Part shown: piece after piece, positions 27,333 to 35,409 of the stretch
How the letters are laid out: each line of letters starts with the position of its first letter
Position numbering within the stretch: the stretch's first letter is position 1
NCBI RefSeq assembly: GCF_947487515.1
Contig: NZ_CANKWO010000004.1
Span: 124,001-188,000, forward strand
Length of the DNA stretch: 64,000 bases
Source of the DNA: an uncultured Litoreibacter sp.
GTDB taxonomy: Bacteria; Pseudomonadota; Alphaproteobacteria; Rhodobacterales; Rhodobacteraceae
Direction of reading: 5' to 3'
Translations under genes and position numbers: made by a program
Notes under the pieces: model-generated
Told to the model about the DNA's origin: nothing
Databases searched by the model: none
The model's input: only the letters and a program-made list of their open reading frames with translations

Positions 27333-28544
27333 ATGACATCCCTCCCTTTTTCCGCCTCACCCTATCCTGTAATCCGCCTGAAGCCTAAGGCCAACGCCCT
27401 GACCATTCGTGGTGGCGCCCCTTGGGTCTATTCAGATGAATTGGTCACCGACCGCCGTGCCCGCCGCCTTGCGCCGGGATCTTTGGCTGTGTTGGAGGAT
27501 AGCGACCGCGAGCCAATCGCCGTGGTCACCATCAACAATGAGTCCAAGATCATTTGCCGCGTCATGGACCGCGACCCTGCCGCCGTGCTGGATCAAGATT
27601 GGATTGTGACGCGGGTGCGTCGCGCTTTGGCCTTGCGCGAACATCTTTATGACGCGCCATTCTACCGGCTGATACATGCTGAGGCCGACGGCTTGCCTGG
27701 CGTTATTGTGGACCGGTTTGGCGATGTCTTGGTGATGCAACCCAACGCTGCTTGGGCCGAAACGGCCTGCGAGAGTTTGGCCGCTGCATTGGTCGAGGTG
27801 ATTGGGGCCAAGGCGGTTTATAAGAACGCAGCGGGCCGCGCGCGCGGCTTGGAAGGCTTGGACGACCTGTCCTCATTCCTGATCGGCGAGCACGACGGGT
27901 TGATCGAAGTGCCGATGAACGGGGCCACCTATATGGCGGACGTCGTAGGCGGCCAGAAAACCGGCCTGTTCTTTGACCAACGCGACAACCACGCATGGGC
28001 GGCGAAGCTGCACAAGGGCGGGCGTGTGCTGGATGTGTTCTCGCATGTGGGCGGCTTTGGCCTTGCCTCTTTGGCGACGGGGGCGGAAAGCGCATTGGCG
28101 GTAGACGGCTCGGAAGCAGCACTGGCCTTGGCAGAGAAGGGGGCACAAGCCTCCGGCTTTGGCGACAAATTCACCACCCGCAAGGGCGACGCCTTCAAGA
28201 TGATGGAAGCGCTGGCCGGCGAAGGTGAATTGTTCGATCTGGTCGTCGCGGATCCGCCGGCCTTCGCGCCGAATAAGCAAGCACTGTCGAACGGGCTGAC
28301 AGCCTATAGCCGAGTGGGCTCCATGGCGGCCAAACTGGTAAAGCCCGGTGGCTATTTGGTGCTTTGTTCGTGCAGCCATGCGGCTGACCTGACCAAATTC
28401 CGCCAAGCCAGCTTGCGCGGCGTGGGCCGTGCTGGGCGCCAAGCGCAGATCATTCACACAGGATCGGCGGGGGCGGATCATCCTTTGCACCCTGCGTTGG
28501 CGGAAAGTGGCTACCTGAAGGCCATCATTCTGCGGCTCGACTAA
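27333..28544 (+). CDS. Class I SAM-dependent rRNA methyltransferase, RlmI-like
   Basis: Predicted 23S rRNA 5-methylcytosine methyltransferase of the RlmI family. An N-terminal PUA domain (about 10-85, WVYSDELV) binds RNA. The Rossmann SAM site is VLDVFSHVGGFGL (about 232-244), motif IV is VVADPPAFAPNK (about 304-315), and the catalytic Cys lies in VLCSCSHAADL (about 344-346). Length 403 matches RlmI. The next ORF starts on the base after its TAA, so the two are coupled. Confidence 0.92.
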   Translation: MTSLPFSASPYPVIRLKPKANALTIRGGAPWVYSDELVTDRRARRLAPGSLAVLEDSDREPIAVVTINNESKIICRVMDRDPAAVLDQDWIVTRVRRALALREHLYDAPFYRLIHAEADGLPGVIVDRFGDVLVMQPNAAWAETACESLAAALVEVIGAKAVYKNAAGRARGLEGLDDLSSFLIGEHDGLIEVPMNGATYMADVVGGQKTGLFFDQRDNHAWAAKLHKGGRVLDVFSHVGGFGLASLATGAESALAVDGSEAALALAEKGAQASGFGDKFTTRKGDAFKMMEALAGEGELFDLVVADPPAFAPNKQALSNGLTAYSRVGSMAAKLVKPGGYLVLCSCSHAADLTKFRQASLRGVGRAGRQAQIIHTGSAGADHPLHPALAESGYLKAIILRLD

Positions 28545-29087
28545 ATGCGGGCGATGCTTGATGCCTGCGTGATCTACCCCACTGTGCTGCGCGAAGTGCT
28601 GGTGGGTTGCGCAGCCTTGGGCCTATACGACGCCTTGTGGTCCGAGCGCATCCTAGAGGAATGGGCACGGGCCACCAAAAAGCTGGGGGCGGCGGCCGAA
28701 GTCCAAGCCCGCGGCGAAGTGGCTGTGCTGAAGGCGCAATTCCCGAATGCCTGCACTCAGCCACGCGCGGGGGACATGGCGCGGCTGCATCTGCCGGATG
28801 AGAACGACATTCACGTCTTGGCGGCGGCAATTGCGGGGTCCGCAGACGTGATCGTGACGATGAACGCGAAGGACTTCCCGCGCCAGACCTTGGCCTTTGA
28901 GGGATTGAGGCGCCAAAGCCCTGACGAATTCCTGATGGATTTGTGGATGGACACCCCTGAGGCGGTGGAGCAAGTGGTGCGCGGCGTGCATTCGGTGGCG
29001 TGCGAGATGTCAGGCGAAGACCTGAACCTGCGCGCGTTGATGAAACGGGCCCGCCTGCCGCGGCTGGGCAAGGCGATTGCGGCCTAG
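28545..29087 (+). CDS. PIN-domain protein (RSP_2648-like), no antitoxin
   Basis: PIN-type predicted ribonuclease of 180 residues. Acidic residues expected for Mg2+ binding are present: Asp in MLDACVIYP (6), Glu in RILEEWARA (about 38), Asp in DENDIHVLAAA and Asp near VTMNAKDFP. The C-terminal 50 residues extend beyond a usual VapC (130 aa). No antitoxin gene lies upstream; instead the start abuts rlmI. This matches the Rhodobacter arrangement of an orphan chromosomal PIN gene, suggesting a housekeeping RNA role rather than toxin-antitoxin. Confidence 0.85.
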   Translation: MRAMLDACVIYPTVLREVLVGCAALGLYDALWSERILEEWARATKKLGAAAEVQARGEVAVLKAQFPNACTQPRAGDMARLHLPDENDIHVLAAAIAGSADVIVTMNAKDFPRQTLAFEGLRRQSPDEFLMDLWMDTPEAVEQVVRGVHSVACEMSGEDLNLRALMKRARLPRLGKAIAA

Positions 29088-29450
29088 TTAGTCCTGCTGT
29101 GTCACCGACATTGAAATGCCATCCATCGCTTTGACGTCGACAGCCGCTATGTCGAGCCCGTCCAAACATTGCGCGTTCACGCCGAAATGATCCGGCTCGG
29201 AGCGCTTTCGGTGGAACGTGTAGATGCCGCATGTTTTGCAAAAGTAGTGTTTGGCGATCTTCATATTCCATTGGTACAGGCTGACCGTGTCCCAATCGGC
29301 CGTCATGGTAAAGTTATCCTCGTGAACCCGCGCCATGAGGGCGTTCTTTTTCCGGCACAGCGAGCAGTTGCATGTCGTGAGCTGTGTCACATCGCCAGTG
29401 ACGGTAAAGGTGACGGCGCCACAATGGCATGATCCGGCATAACTGAGCAT
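29088..29450 (-). CDS. GFA/CENP-V-type zinc protein
   Basis: A 120-residue protein of the glutathione-dependent formaldehyde-activating (GFA) fold. Zinc-binding Cys are in SCHCGAVTF, CNCSLCRKK and FCKTCGIYTF. The biochemical activity of most members is unknown despite the name. It is convergent with the PIN gene with no bases between the two stops. Confidence 0.9.
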   Translation of the reverse strand: MLSYAGSCHCGAVTFTVTGDVTQLTTCNCSLCRKKNALMARVHEDNFTMTADWDTVSLYQWNMKIAKHYFCKTCGIYTFHRKRSEPDHFGVNAQCLDGLDIAAVDVKAMDGISMSVTQQD

Positions 29451-29496
29451 GAGAGGTTCCTTGGAGTAGATGGCCTTGGAAGGATGCGACGAGAGA

Positions 29497-30189
29497 TCAG
29501 TCGCTGTCGACCCCCCATCGGGCCTCTAGGGTTTCGATGGCGGCGATGCGTTCCTCGGTTTTCGGGTGGCTTAGAAGCCACGCAGGCGGGCCTGCTCCCA
29601 TGCTGCCGGTCAACGCGTTAAGTTTCACAAACAGGGATTTTTGCGGCGCCGTCCCGATACCCGCCTTGGTGAGCAGGGCGGAGGCATAGGCGTCAGCCTC
29701 ATATTCGTCATTGCGCGACAGGCGGGCTGCCAGAAGTCTGGTCAGCATATTGGCAATCCAGATGCCCAGCCCAGGGATAATCCGCCCCAACACCGTTGCA
29801 AGGGCCACGCGAATAGCATTCTGACCGGAGAAGTCGATCATCCGGCGGCGCGAATGGCCTAGCGCGACATGACCCAATTCATGCGCAATCACCGAGGCCA
29901 TTTCAGCGGCACTGACCTCGCCTTCCTTATATTTGTTGAAGAACCCGCGCGTGATGAAAATGCGCCCGTCAGGGGCGGCAAGGCCGTTAATCGGATCGAT
30001 CTCATAGATGTGGACCTTGATTTTGGGCAGGTCGAGCGCATTGGCCATGTCGCTGTTCAACTGATCCAATAGGGGATCCCTCAACAGGGTCGACTGCCGG
30101 TCCAACGTTTTGGCCGTGTTCCACGCAGAGAACTTATAGGACACCACTGCGTAAATGATAGCGATCAGAATCGGGGTCAGTTTGAGCAT
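29497..30189 (-). CDS. M48-family metallopeptidase
   Basis: Membrane-anchored zinc peptidase. Residues 3-20 form an N-terminal helix; HELGH at about 103-107 and Glu in DEYEADAYASALL (about 163) are the zinc ligands. LLSHPKTEERIAAI is the M48 C-terminal signature. It is shorter than HtpX and lacks its multiple helices, so it may face the periplasm as a housekeeping or quality-control protease. Start ATG 30189 is preferred; a TTG eight codons upstream exists and neither has a strong Shine-Dalgarno. Confidence 0.88.
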   Translation of the reverse strand: MLKLTPILIAIIYAVVSYKFSAWNTAKTLDRQSTLLRDPLLDQLNSDMANALDLPKIKVHIYEIDPINGLAAPDGRIFITRGFFNKYKEGEVSAAEMASVIAHELGHVALGHSRRRMIDFSGQNAIRVALATVLGRIIPGLGIWIANMLTRLLAARLSRNDEYEADAYASALLTKAGIGTAPQKSLFVKLNALTGSMGAGPPAWLLSHPKTEERIAAIETLEARWGVDSD

Positions 30190-30252
30190 AGTAAAGGTAT
30201 GGGACGGGACCAAACCGTAAGCAAGTCAGCGACGGTATTTAGGGTCAGATTA

Positions 30253-30287
30253 CATCGATCTCACAGTTTGTGATCCGGTTCTCACAG
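30253..30287. promoter_or_regulatory. Direct CTCACAG repeats with intervening TTTGTGA
   Basis: In the 282-base gap upstream of the small secreted protein, CTCACAG occurs twice about 21 bases apart, that is two helical turns, with TTTGTGA between them. Spacing of two turns is typical for a dimeric regulator. No regulator is suggested by neighbours. Confidence 0.3.
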
Positions 30288-30471
30288 GGGCGTGATGGGG
30301 TGCGCGAATGGGGCCCTTTAAATGTGCGTAAATGCGCAGAACTGTGCCTGATTTCCCTATTTAGGGCATTGAGGAACGAATGTTTGGGCGTCATATTAGC
30401 TCCATAGACGGCAACACGCCGACACACACATCGGTCAACAGACTGAAAACAAACAAAAGAGAGTACATACA

Positions 30472-30771
30472 ATGAAAACTATCATCGCAACCGTAATCGC
30501 CCTTTCCGTTTCTGCTCCGGCATTCGCAGCTCAGGTCACAGATGCAGCCGCATACTTCGCCGCAGACAATGCATCTGCCGCTGAGCAAGTGATCGCCAAC
30601 ACATCCGCCGGCGACGTTTTCCAAGCCCAGCTTGCAGGTGCTTTGGCCAATGACTCCGCTGCGGAAAGCCAAATCGACGTAACAGCCGGTCAAGCGACCC
30701 GCGCACACACTGACTTGCTGTCCTTCTTCGCCTTGGGCAACGACTCGGCCGCTGAGCGCGTTAACTACTAA
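30472..30771 (+). CDS. Small secreted protein with repeated NDSAAE motif
   Basis: A 99-residue protein with a signal peptide (MKTIIATVIALSVSAPAFA, cleavage before AQ). The mature region repeats a short motif: AAYFAADNASAAE, LAGALANDSAAE and LLSFFALGNDSAAE, that is an aromatic/hydrophobic helix followed by N(D/A)SAAE. No catalytic residues are apparent. It is probably periplasmic. A perfect terminator follows and an AGAG ribosome site precedes, which argues for a well-expressed single gene. Confidence 0.75.
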   Translation: MKTIIATVIALSVSAPAFAAQVTDAAAYFAADNASAAEQVIANTSAGDVFQAQLAGALANDSAAESQIDVTAGQATRAHTDLLSFFALGNDSAAERVNY

Positions 30772-30800
30772 GTTCCCCCCAAGGTCTTCTCCCGAGACCA

Positions 30801-30831
30801 ATGGCCCCTCCGGAAACGGGGGGGTCATTTT
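30801..30831 (+). terminator. Rho-independent terminator with GAAA tetraloop
   Basis: Twelve paired positions (ATGGCCCCTCCG with CGGGGGGGTCAT, two G-T wobbles) close a GAAA loop, followed by TTTT. A smaller GGTCT/AGACC hairpin precedes it. It ends the secreted-protein transcript. Confidence 0.92.
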
Positions 30832-30836
30832 GCGTT

Positions 30837-32027
30837 TTAACCTCGGGTCAGGGATCTCATACCGGCTTCAATGCCCTGAAGGGTCATCGGCACCATCCGG
30901 TCCGCGCCGAATATCTGTTGAATCATCGCAATCGACTGGGTGTAGCGCCAAAAGCGTTCTTCTAGGGGATTGATCCAGAGATGGCTGGCCCATTGATCAC
31001 GGGCCCGCTCCAGCCAGACCTGCCCGGCCTCGGCGTTCATGTGCTCGCTCGCCCCTCCGGGATAAGCGATTTCATAGGGGGACATGGATGCATCCCCGAC
31101 AAAGATACATTTGTAATCAGGCCCATAGGTTCGCAGGATATCTTGGGTTGATATCTGCTCGTTCCAACGGCGGGAATTGTCCTTCCAAACACCTTCATAC
31201 AGGCAATTGTGGAAGTAGAAGTATTCCATGTGCTTGAATTCGGTCCGTGCAGCGCTGAACAATTCTTCAACAACACGGATATACGGGTCCATGGAGCCGC
31301 CGACATCGAGAAAAAGCAGTACTTTGACCGCATTGCGCCGTTCGGGGCGGGTTTTGACATCAAGGTAGCCGTGTTCAGCGGTGGCTTTGATGGTGCCGTT
31401 CAGGTCGAGTTCCTCGGAGGCGCCATCACGGGCCCATTTGCGCAGACGTTTCAGCGCGACCTTGATGTTGCGCGTGCCCAACTCGACCGAGTCGTCAAGA
31501 TTGCGAAACTCGCGCTTGTCCCAAACTTTGACCGCGCGCTGATGGCGCGAGCCGTCCTGCCCGATGCGGATACCTTCTGGGTTGTACCCATACGCCCCGA
31601 AAGGCGAGGTGCCCGCAGTCCCCACCCATTTATTGCCCCCTTGATGGCGACCCTTTTGTTCTTCAAGCCGTTTCTTCAGGGTTTCCATCAACTTGTCAAA
31701 ACCGCCAAGCGCCTCGATTTCGGCACGCTCTTTTTCGGACAAATGCTTCTCGGCCATTTTGCGCAGCCAGTCTTCGGGCAGGTCCATTGCCTCCACCACA
31801 TCATCAGCGGTGATTTTCTCAAGGCCTTGAAATGTATTGGAAAAAGCGCGATCAAATCGATCAAGGTGGCGTTCGTCTTTCACCATTATGGTGCGCGCGA
31901 GGTAGTAAAACCCGTCGATATCATAGGTGACAAGATCCGCCTGCATGGCCTCCAGAAAGGCCAAATACTCGCGCAGACTCACCGGAAGGTTGGCCGCGCG
32001 CAGATTGTCGAAGAAGGGCAGAAACAT
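30837..32027 (-). CDS. VWA domain protein (CoxE-like)
   Basis: A 396-residue cytoplasmic protein of the CoxE/VWA-containing family that partners MoxR AAA+ ATPases. An N-terminal helical region precedes the VWA domain, whose MIDAS-like motif is LFLDVGGSMD (about 240-249). The usual DxSxS is changed to DxGxS. Such pairs act as metal-insertion or assembly chaperones. The MoxR gene lies upstream on the same strand (33838), separated by a DUF2927 gene and a tiny membrane protein. Start ATG overlaps the upstream stop as TAATG. Confidence 0.88.
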   Translation of the reverse strand: MFLPFFDNLRAANLPVSLREYLAFLEAMQADLVTYDIDGFYYLARTIMVKDERHLDRFDRAFSNTFQGLEKITADDVVEAMDLPEDWLRKMAEKHLSEKERAEIEALGGFDKLMETLKKRLEEQKGRHQGGNKWVGTAGTSPFGAYGYNPEGIRIGQDGSRHQRAVKVWDKREFRNLDDSVELGTRNIKVALKRLRKWARDGASEELDLNGTIKATAEHGYLDVKTRPERRNAVKVLLFLDVGGSMDPYIRVVEELFSAARTEFKHMEYFYFHNCLYEGVWKDNSRRWNEQISTQDILRTYGPDYKCIFVGDASMSPYEIAYPGGASEHMNAEAGQVWLERARDQWASHLWINPLEERFWRYTQSIAMIQQIFGADRMVPMTLQGIEAGMRSLTRG

Positions 32028-32200
32028 TAGACGCCGGAGACGGTGCGCGCGATGTAGATGGCGACAAAGAGCCCGACCAGCCCAAAGAGAATGGCGAAGC
32101 TGCCACCATATTGCGCCATATCCAGACGATTACCGCCTTTGCGTTTGGCAACGATCACGCCCAAAAGCGCGCCGAAGATCATACCGATAAGGGGGGCCAT
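32027..32200 (-). CDS. Small two-TM membrane protein (57 aa)
   Basis: An unnamed 57-residue protein: MAPLIGMIFGALLGVIVAKR, a basic hairpin KGGNRLDMAQYGG, then SFAILFGLVGLFVAIYIART. Two transmembrane helices with a basic loop are clear. It ends in TAATG overlapping the start of the VWA gene and begins five bases after the DUF2927 stop, so all three are co-translated. The tight coupling suggests it anchors or assists the MoxR/VWA machinery; this is inference. Confidence 0.8.
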   Translation of the reverse strand: MAPLIGMIFGALLGVIVAKRKGGNRLDMAQYGGSFAILFGLVGLFVAIYIARTVSGV

Positions 32201-32205
32201 TATGC

Positions 32206-33570
32206 CTAGCTCCGTACCCTGCGGGGGGCCAATGCTTTGATTTCATTCAGCCGTGCCCGCACATTGCGTTCCGAACCGAAGCCATAACGCCCCCACCCGA
32301 GACTGTCGAGCCTTACACGGCGTGCCTCATCGACGCGCCCCGCGGCTTCAAGGGATTCTGCTTTGATCATCAACAAGGTCGCAAGGAGCGCCGCATTGGA
32401 AGAATTGCGGGCGGCAGGAATGCCTTCGTCGGTCAGGCGGATGGCCACGTCCAACTGGCCAGAGGACAGCGCGAAGGCCGCCATCTGCGTGTTAACATGT
32501 GCCGAATGAACGGAAGCCCCATAGAGCTTTTTGTAGATATTTCCGGATTGCACAAAGGCCGAGATCGCACTCTCAGGATGAGACGCCAGCGACACGCGCC
32601 CCTGTACGAACAAGGAAAAGGCCAGCCGGTTGTCCTTCCAGCCCTGCGACTGCGCAATCTTCACCGCTTGCGCGGCTTTGCTTGCGCGCTGCGATTTCGG
32701 CGTGCGTAGGGCCAAAGCGGAGGTGATCGCATCGTTCCACTGCTTCGGTGTGCGATTGGCGCCGGTGTTGGTCGCACGATTGCCGCGCGGGTTCAAACTG
32801 CTCAAAAGCCCGGGCAAAACGCGCGCGGTCTGCCCGCGAGTCATCCCATTTCTGAGTTGCGGCGAATAATACGCCCGCAAGATCAGCATGTCGAAACCAG
32901 TCAGGATCGTGTGGAAGTTATCATCGTTGAAAATACTGTCGGGCAAGCGGTACAGGTCATTCAACGGGCCGAGGGCTTGCGAAATTTCCTCGTGTAAACA
33001 ATCGCGTACCTCTTGCGGCGACACGTCGTTGGGAATGATCACCGTCGCTTTTGTGCGGTTGGACAAACGCGTCCAATCGGTGGTGCCATTGCCACGGTTG
33101 CGTTTGAATTCCGACCAGCCAGACACATTTGGAACCACAAAGCAGGCCGCTTGTGGCACCGCCTTTTGCAGCGTTTTACGCGGGATTGCCTCGACCACGA
33201 TCTGCGCGGCTTCTCCGGATTTTGCACGCGAAATATTGATGCCAGCTTCGGCGCGCAACCGAGAGAGCAGGCGGGCAAGATCGCCCTCTAGGGAGGCAGG
33301 AGCCTGCCCTTGAACGGAAACTTTGATCGGGCCTTCAAATCTGGTGAGCCATGGCAGCGGGCGACCGCTTTCCATTTGAAACGTTAAATCCAGAAAATCC
33401 TGAGCGATTTGAGAATTGGGCCTATTGACCCCACCAGCGCGCTGGGTTGCGAATGTCTTCATCGGCGGCAGGGCCGTAGAGACGGGTGCATTGCGGCCGG
33501 GAACCTCGTTTTTCGTCGAGGGGACACAGGCTGCCATAAGGCACAGAATCGGAAAAGCTAAGCGGCGCAT
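32206..33570 (-). CDS. DUF2927 lipoprotein
   Basis: A 454-residue exported lipoprotein: MRRLAFPILCLMAAC gives the lipobox. Residues about 90-290 match DUF2927, including DCLHEEISQALGPLNDLY and SIFNDDNFHTILTGFD; HEExxQxLG with downstream acidic residues resembles a metallopeptidase site. The C-terminal half has TPR-like helices (SAHVNTQMAAFALSSGQLDVAIRL). Function is unestablished; a periplasmic peptidase is plausible. Start 33570 is preferred since residues encoded further upstream lack signal character. Confidence 0.83.
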   Translation of the reverse strand: MRRLAFPILCLMAACVPSTKNEVPGRNAPVSTALPPMKTFATQRAGGVNRPNSQIAQDFLDLTFQMESGRPLPWLTRFEGPIKVSVQGQAPASLEGDLARLLSRLRAEAGINISRAKSGEAAQIVVEAIPRKTLQKAVPQAACFVVPNVSGWSEFKRNRGNGTTDWTRLSNRTKATVIIPNDVSPQEVRDCLHEEISQALGPLNDLYRLPDSIFNDDNFHTILTGFDMLILRAYYSPQLRNGMTRGQTARVLPGLLSSLNPRGNRATNTGANRTPKQWNDAITSALALRTPKSQRASKAAQAVKIAQSQGWKDNRLAFSLFVQGRVSLASHPESAISAFVQSGNIYKKLYGASVHSAHVNTQMAAFALSSGQLDVAIRLTDEGIPAARNSSNAALLATLLMIKAESLEAAGRVDEARRVRLDSLGWGRYGFGSERNVRARLNEIKALAPRRVRS

Positions 33571-33657
33571 TAGGACGTTATACCCGCGTTTTTGAAAACT
33601 GGGGCGAATTTTCCTCGTCCACACGCAATCGTGGCCTTGCGGACACAATCCCATTGG

Positions 33658-33688
33658 TTGGACCTCATTGATCTAGCAATAGGTCCAA
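33658..33688. promoter_or_regulatory. Long imperfect palindrome upstream of the DUF2927 gene
   Basis: TTGGACCT pairs with AGGTCCAA and an inner ATTG with CAAT (one bulged C, six-base loop ATCTAG). It lies about 90-120 bases upstream of the start, with no T-run on either side. It could be an operator or a structured leader. Confidence 0.5.
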
Positions 33689-33751
33689 TGCTTTGGGCCT
33701 GATCCGGCCGCCTGTTCTTCATGTTCACGGTATTGTCCCGCCTCTGCTCAA

Positions 33752-33766
33752 TTAACATAAGGTTAA
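33752..33766. promoter_or_regulatory. TTAAC-ATAAG-GTTAA palindrome
   Basis: Perfect five-base arms with a five-base spacer in the same intergenic region, between moxR and the DUF2927 gene. AT-rich and suited to be a promoter or operator; no regulator is implied by context. Confidence 0.35.
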
Positions 33767-33837
33767 TCCCTTGTTTGCGGCATGAGTTTGTGGCGAATTA
33801 GGCAATTTTCAGGCTATTGTTTCCGCTTTGGTGCGGG

Positions 33838-34707
33838 CTACCGCTGCCCCCGCGCCATAAAGGCCAAGCGTTCAAACAAATGCACGTCCTGCTCGTTCTT
33901 CAGCAATGCACCATGCAACCGCGGCAGGGCAGAGGCCCCGTCCTGCTTCAAATCCTCCGCGCTCAGATCTTCGGCAAGCAGCAGCTTCAACCAGTCAAGC
34001 ACCTCAGAGGTAGAGGGCTTCTTTTTCAAACCATTGGTTTCGCGCACCTCATAGAATTGGGTCAGGGCGGCGGTCAGAAGCGCAGGCTTCAACCCAGGAT
34101 AATGGACCTCAACGATGGCGCGCATAGTGTCGATGTCGGGAAAGCGAATGTAGTGGAAGAAGCAGCGGCGCAGGAAGGCGTCGGGCAACTCTTTTTCATT
34201 GTTGGATGTAATGATCACGATTGGACGTTGCTGCGCCCGAACGGTTTGACCGGTCTCATAGACGTGAAACTCCATACGATCCAGTTCTTGCAGCAGATCG
34301 TTTGGGAACTCGATATCGGCCTTATCTATCTCGTCAATCAGCAGCACACATTTCTCGGAGCGCTCAAAGGCCTGCCACATTTTCCCGCGCTTGATGTAGT
34401 TGGCGACGTCATGGACCTTTTCATCCCCAAGCTGGCTGTCGCGCAATCGGGACACCGCGTCATATTCATACAAACCCTGCTGGGCCTTGGTGGTGGATTT
34501 GATATTCCACTCGATCATTTCCAAGCCCAGAGCCGTCGCAACCTGCCGCGCAAGTTCGGTTTTGCCTGTGCCGGGTTCTCCTTTGACAAGCAGCGGGCGC
34601 TCTAATGTGACGGCCGCATTCACAGCTACCGTAAGGTCATCTGTGGCGACATAGCTGTCGGTCCCGTTGAACTTCAATGGGCGGGCAGGGGTGTTCGAAG
34701 AATCCAT
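33838..34707 (-). CDS. MoxR-family AAA+ ATPase
   Basis: AAA+ ATPase of about 289 residues. Walker A is GEPGTGKTEL (about 44-53), Walker B LLIDEIDKAD (about 122-131), sensor 1 IVIITSNNEKELP, and arginine finger region FLRRCFFHYI. MoxR ATPases work with VWA proteins as chaperones for metalloenzyme maturation or stress response. The partner VWA gene lies 1.8 kb downstream. ATG 34707 is given; TTG 34713 with GAGG six bases upstream is equally possible. Confidence 0.92.
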   Translation of the reverse strand: MDSSNTPARPLKFNGTDSYVATDDLTVAVNAAVTLERPLLVKGEPGTGKTELARQVATALGLEMIEWNIKSTTKAQQGLYEYDAVSRLRDSQLGDEKVHDVANYIKRGKMWQAFERSEKCVLLIDEIDKADIEFPNDLLQELDRMEFHVYETGQTVRAQQRPIVIITSNNEKELPDAFLRRCFFHYIRFPDIDTMRAIVEVHYPGLKPALLTAALTQFYEVRETNGLKKKPSTSEVLDWLKLLLAEDLSAEDLKQDGASALPRLHGALLKNEQDVHLFERLAFMARGQR

Positions 34708-34897
34708 ATGCAAAACAAGCCTCTGTGGCGCGGAGTTGATTAACCATTTTTTGATGGCACTTCCCCCCTTTTAACCCTCGATAACTGCGTGACAAGGGGG
34801 GGCGGTTCAGTTACTTGAAGGTCAGGGAAGTTGACGCATGGTTGGTATTTGAGTCGCACTTAATTTGCCACCCACGCACAAGAGTGAGGGAACTGGT

Positions 34898-35320
34898 ATG
34901 AAAGCCGAAGTATTTCTACCCGACGATTATCGACCGGCAGATGACGAGCCGTTCATGAACGAACGTCAAACCGAGTATTTTCGCCGCAAATTGCTGGATT
35001 GGAAGTCATCCATCATGGATGAAACCGCCCAGACCATTGAAGGCATGAAGGATGGCACCCGCAATATTCCGGATGTGGCGGACCGCGCATCGGAAGAAAC
35101 CGACATGGCGCTGGAGTTGCGGACCCGCGATCGCGAGCGCAAGCTTATCTCCAAGATCGACGCCGCCTTGCGCCGGATTGATGACGGCGAATACGGCTAT
35201 TGCGACGAAACAGGCGAACCGATTTCCTTGAAGCGTCTGGATGCGCGCCCAGTGGCCACCATGAGCCTAGAGGCGCAAGAGCGTCACGAGCGCCGCGAGA
35301 AAGTGCATCGCGACACATAA
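34898..35320 (+). CDS. dksA: DksA-family transcription factor with single Cys (non-zinc type)
   Basis: RNA polymerase secondary-channel regulator that works with ppGpp. Coiled-coil region about 20-95 includes the tip motif DVADRASEETD with the functional Asp/Ala residues. The C-terminal zinc-finger segment GYCDETGEPISLKRLDARPVATM keeps only one of the four Cys; the others are Thr, Thr/Met and Ala-like. The same loss is known in Rhodobacter sphaeroides DksA, which works without zinc. Start 34898 has GAGGGA upstream. A terminator follows. Confidence 0.92.
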   Translation: MKAEVFLPDDYRPADDEPFMNERQTEYFRRKLLDWKSSIMDETAQTIEGMKDGTRNIPDVADRASEETDMALELRTRDRERKLISKIDAALRRIDDGEYGYCDETGEPISLKRLDARPVATMSLEAQERHERREKVHRDT

Positions 35321-35336
35321 AATCGCGACACATAAA
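35307..35336 (+). repeat. Perfect 15-bp tandem duplication across the dksA stop codon
   Basis: ATCGCGACACATAAA occurs twice with no spacer. The first copy ends the gene (HRDT-stop); the second repeats the same frame and stop just downstream. Being 15 bases long, it preserves frame, so read-through would add only a few residues. Confidence 0.85.
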
Positions 35337-35360
35337 GACGTGGAGCAAGAATTCGAAAAG

Positions 35361-35395
35361 AAGCCGCCGGTGCAGTGATGCGCTGGCGGCTTTTT
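35361..35395 (+). terminator. Rho-independent terminator of dksA
   Basis: AAGCCGCC pairs with GGCGGCTT around a 16-base loop region, followed by TTTTT. Confidence 0.88.
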
Positions 35396-35409
35396 CGTGT
35401 CAGATGCCC

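Noticed and set aside
28545-29087. VapBC toxin-antitoxin pair
   Set aside because: Only the PIN gene is present; the preceding gene is an rRNA methyltransferase with no antitoxin frame between.
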